From Candidatus Pullichristensenella stercoripullorum (GTDB lineage Bacteria > Bacillota > Clostridia > Christensenellales > Aristaeellaceae), in NCBI GenBank assembly GCA_018712885.1, contig DVGE01000326.1:1-6695 (forward strand): 6,695 nt of DNA. Direction: 5' to 3'. Each line of letters opens with the position of its first letter. Positions within the stretch are counted from its first letter, which is position 1. The position numbers and the translations under genes are program-made. Under the pieces are notes generated by a model, which worked only from the letters and a program-made list of their open reading frames with translations, ran no database searches and was not told where the DNA came from. Below are positions 1 through 4,810 of the stretch, one piece after another.

Positions 1-157
1 CGTACTCGACGCCCGCCTTGCGGAACTGGTTGCGCAGATCGGTCACTTCCTCAACGGTGAGGCCGCGATAGTCGACCAGCACGATGGACTGCGCGCGGGA
101 CATCTTATCCTTGATGTCGGCGACGACGGTCTTTTTGATCTCGAAATTCTTGGACAT
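1..157 (-). CDS. rplJ: Ribosomal protein L10, N-terminal fragment
   Basis: The first 52 codons of large-subunit ribosomal protein L10 are visible; the rest lies outside the window. L10 anchors the L7/L12 stalk that recruits translation GTPases. Translation from the ATG at 157-155 begins MSKNFEIKKTVVADIKDKM and continues through IVLVDYRGLTVEEVTDLR, the conserved L10 amino-terminal region that binds 23S rRNA. An AGGAGG Shine-Dalgarno site (about 169-174) sits a standard distance upstream, which fixes the start. L10 is usually followed by rplL (L7/L12), expected just beyond the left edge. Transcription comes from the promoter at 344-372 through a leader with the L10 autoregulatory attenuator. 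Identification is very secure. Confidence 0.96.
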   Translation of the reverse strand, partial: MSKNFEIKKTVVADIKDKMSRAQSIVLVDYRGLTVEEVTDLRNQFRKAGVEY

Positions 158-337
158 TGCGTTTGACACCTCCTGACCCGTCCCGGATGACGGCTGCATG
201 GGGCGACCCATGAAAAAGCCCCTGCGCATGGGCGCAAGGGCATTGTTTGACACACATTTCCTTTGCGCCTCGGCGAGCGGCCCGAAGGCCATTGAGCTTG
301 CGCGCTCGCTGTCTATGGCGAAGCGGCTTTTCAGCCA
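158..337 (-). ncRNA. L10 leader (rplJ autoregulatory mRNA leader)
   Basis: This is an untranslated leader of about 180 nt between the predicted transcription start (about 337) and the rplJ ATG. The core at 314-268 (minus strand) reads AGACAGCGAGC, then GCAAGC, AAT, a GGCC-UUCG-GGCC hairpin and GCCGAGG. That order matches the AGACAGCAGGUG...GCAAGC...AAU...CCUGCCGAGG pattern of Gram-positive L10 leaders as I remember it. The family is known to bind L10, or the L10-L7/L12 complex, so that excess protein favours premature termination. An intrinsic terminator follows at 240-213, where an attenuator is expected. The binding function is inferred from family resemblance, and the exact start was not measured. 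Confidence 0.88.
213..240 (-). terminator. Attenuator terminator in the L10 leader
   Basis: On the minus strand CCCUUGCGC (240-232) pairs with GCGCAGGGG (227-219), giving a 9-bp stem with one G-U pair. The 4-base loop is followed by CUUUUU (218-213). It lies about 55 bases before the rplJ start codon and after the L10-binding core, so it is most likely the conditional terminator of the leader. Confidence 0.85.
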
Positions 338-343
338 AGGCAT

Positions 344-372
344 ATTATAGCAGAAGACGGAAGGTGTGTCAA
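344..372 (-). promoter_or_regulatory. Sigma-A promoter of rplJ
   Basis: On the minus strand a consensus -35 TTGACA (372-367) is followed by exactly 17 bases and a consensus -10 TATAAT (349-344). Predicted transcription start is near 337. The strength fits a ribosomal protein operon. It is divergent from the promoter at 463-491. Confidence 0.93.
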
Positions 373-429
373 GGATTTTCTGTTAAACCTTATTTTTGTC
401 CCGCGGAGCCGCGTTTGTAAAGAAAATCG

Positions 430-450
430 GACTTTTGTCGTAGGAAAGTC
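430..450. repeat. Short inverted repeat between divergent promoters
   Basis: GACTTT (430-435) and AAAGTC (445-450) form a perfect 6-bp inverted repeat with a 9-base spacer, ending 12 bases before the -35 box at 463. It could be an operator or activator site for the plus-strand promoter, but a repeat this short can arise by chance. No regulator is recognised. Confidence 0.3.
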
Positions 451-462
451 ATAAGAATATAC

Positions 463-491
463 TTGACGGACTTCCCTTGGAGCCGTATCAT
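463..491 (+). promoter_or_regulatory. Probable sigma-A promoter of the zinc-ribbon gene
   Basis: TTGACG (463-468) and TATCAT (486-491) are separated by exactly 17 bases, in an AT-rich stretch upstream of the first plus-strand gene. The predicted start near 498 gives a leader of roughly 47 bases before the ATG at 545. Each box has one mismatch to consensus. Confidence 0.75.
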
Positions 492-544
492 GTAAGATAC
501 AATAGGTATGCCATGGAAATGTCTGGCGGCAAGGAGGGCACCCA

Positions 545-2083
545 ATGTTTTGCTCCAAATGTGGAAAAACGCTGAAACCGGGCACCGAGGTCTGTTCCTG
601 CGGGCAGCCTGTCGGCGCCGGGCGCTTTGACGGCGTTCCCTATACGTCCGCGCAGCCGCGCATCGCCCCGGAAGCGGACGCCGCGCAGGACGCGCTGCCC
701 TATACCCGCACTACATACACCGGCAAGGACGAGCAAATGCAGGCCGACGCGGACGACGACGCCCGCACGACTTATCGCCCCGTGTATGAAGGCGCGTCCG
801 TGCCGGAGGAGATCCGCGGCGACGTGCGCCGCGCCGTGGACGGCGCGCAGGACGAGCAGGAAGCGCAGGCCGCGCAGCCGGCGGAGGAAGACCCGCTGGT
901 GCGCGAGATGTTCGACGAGGGCGAGGGCGGCGGCATCGACGATTTCGACCTTTCCCAGCTGCGCTCCCGCCCCATCACCTCGGACGGGCGCGCCGGCATC
1001 AGCCGCGACGTGAGCGAATACGTCGAGCGCCTGGAAGCCTCGGAGCGCGTTAAGCGCGGCCGCCGGCGCAAGGTCTACGGCGCGGAGGAATACGCAGCCC
1101 CGGCCGGAGACGGCTACGAGGCGCAGGAGGACGGGCAGGACGTGTTCGCCGAAGCGCCCGAAGAGGAATATGGCCCCGCGCCGCGCGTCAACACGCGGCT
1201 GATCTTCCGCATCATCGGCGCGCTGGCGGCGGTGGCGGTGGTCGCCGTGGGCGTGTGGTACTTCGTGGGCAACCTCAACCAGGCGCAGGAGCAGAATTCG
1301 CCCATCGCCGGCGTTTCCAGCGACCTGTATGAGCAGGGCCTGGCGCTGATCCAGCAGCACGCGGACAACACCTACGTGCAGTCGCTGCTCACGCAATCGC
1401 AGACCAACGGTCTGCTGGGCATCGTCGCGCCGCTGGAGAGCGACGCGCAGGCCATCGAAGCGTTGCGCCCCGCGGAGCCGACCGAGGCCGACGAGCTGTT
1501 CCTTTCCGCGCTGTCCTCGATCCAGGACAACATTTACAGCGCCGTCACCGTGGACGCGCTGGCCCTGAGCGACACCACCACCAGCGACGCGGACAAGGCG
1601 GCCCGCTCCAACGAGAACTGGGCCATCATCCACAACGACATCACCGAGCTGGCCAACGCCACCAGCACGGCGGAATTGACCGCCGTCATCGGCGGCGAAG
1701 TGGTGCAGGTCAACCAGCCCACCGCCGGGCCGACGCCCTCGCCCACGCCCGTGCCCTACACCACGCTCAGCCGCGGCGACAAGAACAACGACGTCATCGC
1801 CCTGCAGGAGCGCCTGACCGAGCTGGGCTACCTGAACGACAGCATCGACGGCAACTTCGGCGGCAACACGCAGACGGCCGTGAAGCTCTTCCAGTCCGCC
1901 GTGGGCATGGAGGAGACGGGCATCGCCGACCCGGCCACGCAGGCCGCGCTCTTTGCCGAGGATGCGCCCTATCATCCCAGCGCCCAGCCCACGCCGACGC
2001 CCACCGCCGCGCCGACGCCCACCACGCCGCCGGCGGAGGAAACGGGCGCACAGGCCGGGAGCGACGCGGGCGCGCAGGCCTGA
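545..2083 (+). CDS. Zinc-ribbon, single-pass membrane, peptidoglycan-binding protein
   Basis: A 512-residue protein that probably links the cytoplasm to the cell wall. Residues 1-23 form a zinc-ribbon-like module (C3, C6, C17, C19). Residues 30-215 are acidic, Ala/Glu/Asp-rich and probably disordered, with a basic patch KRGRRRK at 170-176. A hydrophobic helix at about 219-242 is the only membrane segment, and there is no signal peptide, so the N-terminus is expected inside. After it come a predicted extracellular region (250-390), a Pro/Thr linker (392-405) and a PG_binding_1 domain (about 408-471, with SRGDKNNDVIALQERLTELGYL-type signature ending in the DG-F-G-T-AV-FQ pattern). A second Pro/Thr-rich tail closes the protein. 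AAGGAGG at 531-537 fixes the ATG start. No enzymatic residues are recognised; a sensing or scaffolding role is inference. A strong terminator follows at 2097. Confidence 0.88.
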   Translation: MFCSKCGKTLKPGTEVCSCGQPVGAGRFDGVPYTSAQPRIAPEADAAQDALPYTRTTYTGKDEQMQADADDDARTTYRPVYEGASVPEEIRGDVRRAVDGAQDEQEAQAAQPAEEDPLVREMFDEGEGGGIDDFDLSQLRSRPITSDGRAGISRDVSEYVERLEASERVKRGRRRKVYGAEEYAAPAGDGYEAQEDGQDVFAEAPEEEYGPAPRVNTRLIFRIIGALAAVAVVAVGVWYFVGNLNQAQEQNSPIAGVSSDLYEQGLALIQQHADNTYVQSLLTQSQTNGLLGIVAPLESDAQAIEALRPAEPTEADELFLSALSSIQDNIYSAVTVDALALSDTTTSDADKAARSNENWAIIHNDITELANATSTAELTAVIGGEVVQVNQPTAGPTPSPTPVPYTTLSRGDKNNDVIALQERLTELGYLNDSIDGNFGGNTQTAVKLFQSAVGMEETGIADPATQAALFAEDAPYHPSAQPTPTPTAAPTPTTPPAEETGAQAGSDAGAQA

Positions 2084-2096
2084 CCTTACCGACCGC

Positions 2097-2128
2097 ACGC
2101 GCGGGGGAATGTTCCCTCGCGCGTTTTT
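2097..2128 (+). terminator. Intrinsic terminator after the zinc-ribbon gene
   Basis: ACGCGCGGGGGAA (2097-2109) pairs with TTCCCTCGCGCGT (2112-2124), a stem of about 12 bp with one G-T pair, followed by T2124-T2128. It begins 13 bases after the TGA at 2081-2083 and ends 30 bases before the next start codon. Confidence 0.9.
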
Positions 2129-2158
2129 CCCGGAAACGCTTTTCTGGAGGTGATCCCC

Positions 2159-3073
2159 GTGCATACGCCCATCGTGGCGCTCATCTATGACTTTGACAAG
2201 ACGCTCTCGCCCAAGGACATGCAGGAATACAGCTTCATCCCCGGCCTGGGCATGGAGCCGGACGCCTTTTGGGGGCTGTGCCGCGAGCTTTCCCTGCGCA
2301 CGAACATGGACGGCATACTCGCCTACATGTACATGATGAAAAAGATGGCCGAGGGCACGATGGAGCTCTCCCGCGAGGCACTCTCCAAACTGGGCGAGAA
2401 AGTGGAATTCTTCCCCGGGGTAGAGACGTGGTTCGACCGCGTGGGCGAGATCGGGCGGCAAAGCGGCGTCTGCGTGGAACACTACATCATCTCCTCGGGG
2501 CTTCAGGAGATCATCCTCGGCTCGCGCATCGGCGACCGCTTCAAGGCGGTGTTCGCCGCCTCGTTCTGCTACGACGAGCACGGGCGCGCCGAATGGCCGG
2601 CCACGGCGGTCAACTACACTTCCAAGACGCAGTACCTCTTCCGCATCAACAAGGGCATACTCGACGTCACCAACGACCGCGACCTCAACGCCTACACGCC
2701 CGAATACAAGCGCCGCGTGCCCTTTTCCAACATGATCTACGTGGGCGACGGACTCACCGACGTGCCCTGCATGAAGATGACCAAGCAGAAGGGCGGCTAT
2801 TCCATCGCCGTACACGCGCCGGGCGAGACGGACGTGGCCGACGGGCTGTTGACGCAGGGGCGGGCGGACTTCGCCATGGAAGCCGATTATTCCGCGGGCA
2901 GCGAGCTGGAACAGGTGGTCACGGAGCTCATCCGCCGCATACGCGCCACGCACGACCTTTCCGTGCGCCACGCGCGGCAGGTGCGCCGCGCCTACGAGCG
3001 CCTGGGGGAAAACATGCCGCTGGACATCGCCATGCGCGGCGGGCTGGAGGAGGAAGACGGCACGGAGGCGTGA
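2159..3073 (+). CDS. HAD-superfamily hydrolase (phosphoserine-phosphatase-like)
   Basis: A 304-residue cytoplasmic phosphatase of the HAD superfamily, nearest the phosphoserine-phosphatase-like branch. Motif I is DFDKT (D11 nucleophile, D13 acid/base). Motif II is IISS (S112/S113). A lysine in SKTQ (K156) is a possible motif III, and motif IV is GDGLTD (196-201), binding Mg2+. The segment between motifs I and II (about 16-90) is helical in composition and would form the cap. The physiological substrate cannot be read from the sequence. The GTG at 2159 is preferred because GGAGGTGAT (2146-2154) lies 8 bases upstream; the GTG at 2150 falls within that Shine-Dalgarno site and would add only three residues. 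No promoter is evident between the preceding terminator and this gene, so it may depend on read-through. A bidirectional terminator follows. Confidence 0.9.
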   Translation: MHTPIVALIYDFDKTLSPKDMQEYSFIPGLGMEPDAFWGLCRELSLRTNMDGILAYMYMMKKMAEGTMELSREALSKLGEKVEFFPGVETWFDRVGEIGRQSGVCVEHYIISSGLQEIILGSRIGDRFKAVFAASFCYDEHGRAEWPATAVNYTSKTQYLFRINKGILDVTNDRDLNAYTPEYKRRVPFSNMIYVGDGLTDVPCMKMTKQKGGYSIAVHAPGETDVADGLLTQGRADFAMEADYSAGSELEQVVTELIRRIRATHDLSVRHARQVRRAYERLGENMPLDIAMRGGLEEEDGTEA

Positions 3074-3112
3074 GGCCATCGTCCGGCAAAAGCGCCCGGC
3101 ATGGGGCGTGGA

Positions 3113-3158
3113 AAAAGCAGACATCTTCCCAATTTTCGGGGATGTCTGCTTTTGTTTG
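3113..3158. terminator. Bidirectional intrinsic terminator after the HAD gene
   Basis: AAAAGCAGACATC (3113-3125) is perfectly complementary to GATGTCTGCTTTT (3141-3153), with an extra CCC/GGG pairing inside the loop. T-rich sequence follows on the plus strand (TTTTGTTTG), and the minus strand reads GCTTTTTC at the other end, so it can act in both directions. It starts 40 bases after the HAD stop codon. Confidence 0.9.
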
Positions 3159-3159
3159 T

Positions 3160-3447
3160 GGATCTGACGGCCGCGTCCGGTATTTTGCCGTCGCCCCGCT
3201 CGATCTTCGCCCCTCGCGTCTGTTCTATCGTATCATGCCGCTTTCGCCGGCGTCAGCGACGGCCTCCAACGCGCACGGATGCGATCCCGCGTCCGCGCCG
3301 ATTTTAGTGCATATTCCGCATTAAGATCCGTTGCCCATCGCATTTTTAATGCAATATATGCATTATAAATCGTTCAAGCGGCATCAATAATGCTAAACAT
3401 GCATCAAAATACCGAAGAGGAAGGACCTGTCCTGCTGTGCGTAACGC
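3160..3447. other. Gene-free convergent spacer with AT-rich repeated-word patch
   Basis: I see no credible gene between the HAD terminator and the hsp20 terminator. Short open frames here lack Shine-Dalgarno sites and recognisable products. The left part (3160-3300) is GC-rich and featureless. The right part (3301-3410) is strikingly AT-rich for this window, with 37 G or C in 110 bases by hand count. It carries many GCAT-type words: GTGCAT at 3308, CGCATT at 3318 and 3340, TGCATTA at 3359, and GCATCAA at 3381 and 3401. It could be a decayed element, a regulator-binding region, or simply unconstrained spacer. Confidence 0.5.
3347..3365. repeat. Inverted repeat TAATGCA-N5-TGCATTA
   Basis: TAATGCA (3347-3353) and TGCATTA (3359-3365) are perfect inverted copies separated by ATATA. 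The site sits within the AT-rich patch and shares the ATGCAT word with 3399-3404. It has the size of a transcription-factor operator, but no gene start is nearby: both flanking genes end towards it. Confidence 0.4.
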
Positions 3448-3482
3448 AAAAAAGCGCGCGGGGAGAGCACTTCCTCGCGCGC
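3448..3482 (-). terminator. Probable intrinsic terminator of hsp20
   Basis: On the minus strand GCGCGCGAGGA (3482-3472) pairs with TCCCCGCGCGC (3464-3454), 11 bp with one G-T pair and a 7-base loop. It is followed directly by six T residues (3453-3448). It lies about 70 bases past the hsp20 stop codon. Confidence 0.85.
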
Positions 3483-3519
3483 GGCGGATGACCTTCGCAG
3501 GGGTCTTCGCAAATGGGAT

Positions 3520-3549
3520 GCGCCCCACGGGATCGCTCCTGTGGGGCGC
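3520..3549 (-). other. Long hairpin immediately after hsp20
   Basis: GCGCCCCAC (3520-3528) pairs with GTGGGGCGC (3541-3549). After one mismatch an inner GGA/TCC extends the stem, leaving a 4-base loop. It starts 5 bases after the hsp20 stop but has no U-run on either strand. It may stabilise the mRNA 3' end rather than terminate transcription; the T-tailed hairpin at 3448-3482 is the better terminator. Confidence 0.6.
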
Positions 3550-3554
3550 GGGGT

Positions 3555-4010
3555 TCAGCCCTCGATCTGAATGGTCTTTTTCTCAGGCAGCTTCGGCGCT
3601 TCCTGTTTCGGCACCAGCAGGTGCAGAACGCCGCTCTCGTAAGAGGCCTTGACGTTTTCTTCCGTCACATGCTCGCCCACGTAGAAGCTGCGCTGCATCA
3701 CGCCCGCGTAGCGCTCCTGACGGAGCATACGGCCCTTCTTGTTCTCCTTGTCCAGGCCCTTTTCGGCGGTAATGGTGAGGTAGCCGTTGTTCAGCTCCAG
3801 CTGGATCTCGTCCTTCTTGAAGCCCGGCAGCTCCACGTCCACTTCGTAGCCCTCGTCCGTCTCCTTGACGTCCGTCTTCATCATGCGCTGCGCGTGCTTG
3901 CCGTACAGGGCGCGGTCGATGTTGCCAAAGCCGCGGAAGAAATCGCGGTCGAAGTCGTCAAAAACATCCATCAGGTTTTCACCAAAGATCGTAGGAAGAT
4001 AAGTACTCAT
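3555..4010 (-). CDS. Small heat-shock protein, Hsp20/alpha-crystallin family
   Basis: A 151-residue ATP-independent holdase chaperone that binds unfolding proteins and forms cytoplasmic oligomers. Residues 1-42 are the variable N-terminal arm, rich in Phe and Asp (DVFDDFDRDFFRGF). The alpha-crystallin domain spans about 43-137, with VDVELPGFKKDEIQLEL, YLTITAEK and the diagnostic G-V-L-H-L-L-V-P-K at 127-135. The C-terminal tail carries the I-x-I oligomerisation motif IQI (147-149). Length is typical of the family. The ATG at 4010 is chosen because GGAGG (about 4019-4023) lies 8 bases upstream; the in-frame ATG at 4025 overlaps that site and adds five unlikely residues. It has its own sigma-A promoter overlaid by CtsR-like repeats, consistent with heat-shock induction, and tandem hairpins follow the stop. 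Confidence 0.96.
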   Translation of the reverse strand: MSTYLPTIFGENLMDVFDDFDRDFFRGFGNIDRALYGKHAQRMMKTDVKETDEGYEVDVELPGFKKDEIQLELNNGYLTITAEKGLDKENKKGRMLRQERYAGVMQRSFYVGEHVTEENVKASYESGVLHLLVPKQEAPKLPEKKTIQIEG

Positions 4011-4097
4011 GATATTGACCTCCATTCATGGCCTTGCGCCGGCTGGCATATCCGCCAACCATGCGGGGCACATCTGGCCTTTGCAGGTCGGGCGTTT

Positions 4098-4112
4098 GTG
4101 GTCTTTGACCAC
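4098..4112. repeat. Inverted repeat GTGGTC-TTT-GACCAC in the hsp20 leader
   Basis: GTGGTC (4098-4103) and GACCAC (4107-4112) are perfect inverted copies around TTT, about 20-35 bases downstream of the predicted hsp20 start. Read on the minus strand it contains GGTCAAA, the same heptad found in the promoter. It could be an extra repressor site or a small RNA hairpin. Confidence 0.45.
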
Positions 4113-4138
4113 CGCTCTCATCTCTGATCGCTGAATAT

Positions 4139-4167
4139 ATTATAGGTCAAAAATCAAAGAAAGTCAA
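4139..4167 (-). promoter_or_regulatory. Sigma-A promoter of hsp20
   Basis: On the minus strand TTGACT (4167-4162) is followed by 17 bases and a consensus TATAAT (4144-4139). Predicted start is near 4132, giving an untranslated leader of about 120 bases. No HrcA-type CIRCE element (TTAGCACTC-N9-GAGTGCTAA) is present. Confidence 0.9.
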
Positions 4168-4168
4168 T
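4145..4168 (+). promoter_or_regulatory. CtsR-like operator overlapping the hsp20 promoter
   Basis: Three heptads lie in a row on the plus strand: GGTCAAA (4145-4151), AATCAAA (4152-4158), then GAA and AGTCAAT (4162-4168). The last two with their 3-base spacer match the CtsR consensus RGTCAAA-NAN-RGTCAAA at 15 of 17 positions, and the first is a perfect RGTCAAA unit. The site fills the -35 to -10 interval of hsp20, where a repressor would block polymerase. CtsR control is inferred; ctsR itself is not in the window. Confidence 0.6.
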
Positions 4169-4237
4169 AGTCTGGCGAAGATTTTTTATGTTAAGATTTG
4201 TGTTTTGGGAATTGGCCATCAAAGACACATCTCATCT

Positions 4238-4810
4238 TCAGCGCTTGACCAGTTCCTCACGAATAAGATTTCCCTGAAGGTCTATCTCATAGAAGTTGTC
4301 CTCAAAATCGTACAACTGAATGGAGTTTTCCCCCAAAGAAAACGCTTCTCTGCCGGTGACGGAAACAAAAATGTCTATGCCGCTGAACTCCCAGAGCTTG
4401 TTCAAGCTCTCATCCAGTTTCTCGATTTCTGTTTCTCCATGGATGATATATCCGTCCGGCACTTTGTAAATGCCGAAATTGCACCCCAGTGTGTCCAGCT
4501 TCCTGCAAGAGCGCAATGAAATGCTCGTGAGGTCCAACTGCACGACTGCATCGTTGCACAGTAGGGTCAGCACATCGTTCTCCAACAGGGCGCAGTTGCG
4601 GTCTGTGCTGTAATAATTGCAGACGAGGGCAAGGCGGGTCGTCCTATTTTTTTCCACAATGTGCATGAAAAGGCAGGCGTAGAAGCCATCGGGAGAATAA
4701 TGCGAAAACGGGTCCAGACAAATATCGTATGAAGCGTTGTCCTCCCTGTCCATTTTGAACTTTGGGTCTTTTTTGATCTCGATGGTGTACGCCTCTCCGC
4801 TCAGTCTCAT
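4238..4810 (-). CDS. Uncharacterised 190-residue protein coupled to trmO
   Basis: I do not recognise this protein. It is 190 residues, with no signal peptide or membrane segment, and is probably cytoplasmic. Its pattern of short alternating hydrophobic and polar stretches suggests a mostly beta fold. It has seven cysteines (31, 46, 64, 73, 85, 102, 110), none in a clear metal-binding spacing. The C-terminal third, with KLWEFSGIDIFVS (138-150) and IQLYDFEDNFYEIDLQGNLI-like strands to about residue 183, looks the most ordered. The ATG at 4810 overlaps the trmO stop as ATGA, with GGGGAG just upstream, indicating translational coupling. Base composition is much lower in GC than trmO (about 47% against 70% in sampled 60-base lines), suggesting a later acquisition. 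A role as an immunity or accessory protein is possible but unsupported. No terminator was seen before hsp20. Confidence 0.8.
   Translation of the reverse strand: MRLSGEAYTIEIKKDPKFKMDREDNASYDICLDPFSHYSPDGFYACLFMHIVEKNRTTRLALVCNYYSTDRNCALLENDVLTLLCNDAVVQLDLTSISLRSCRKLDTLGCNFGIYKVPDGYIIHGETEIEKLDESLNKLWEFSGIDIFVSVTGREAFSLGENSIQLYDFEDNFYEIDLQGNLIREELVKR

Noticed and set aside
1980..2035. Repetitive CGCCGACGCCC-type tract.
   Set aside because: It is explained by codons for the Pro/Thr-rich tail of the zinc-ribbon protein, not an independent DNA repeat.
488..3124. An 878-codon open frame on the minus strand.
   Set aside because: It is antisense to both the zinc-ribbon and HAD genes, runs through their terminators and a promoter, has Arg/Gly/His-rich low-complexity content, and has no ribosome-binding site. 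It results from the strong GC bias of the true codons.
2269..3324. A 351-codon plus-strand frame overlapping the HAD gene.
   Set aside because: It is a +1-type shadow rich in Arg, Gly and His; the HAD frame carries all catalytic motifs.
3346..3528. A 60-codon minus-strand frame in the convergent spacer.
   Set aside because: It runs through the hsp20 terminator hairpin, lacks a ribosome-binding site, and shows no recognisable product.
3513..4127. A 204-codon plus-strand frame opposite hsp20.
   Set aside because: It is antisense to a clear alpha-crystallin protein and crosses the hsp20 leader; no start signal is present.
4120..4200. Search for a CIRCE (HrcA) element before hsp20.
   Set aside because: No TTAGCACTC-N9-GAGTGCTAA-like inverted repeat is present; only GTCAAA heptads are seen.
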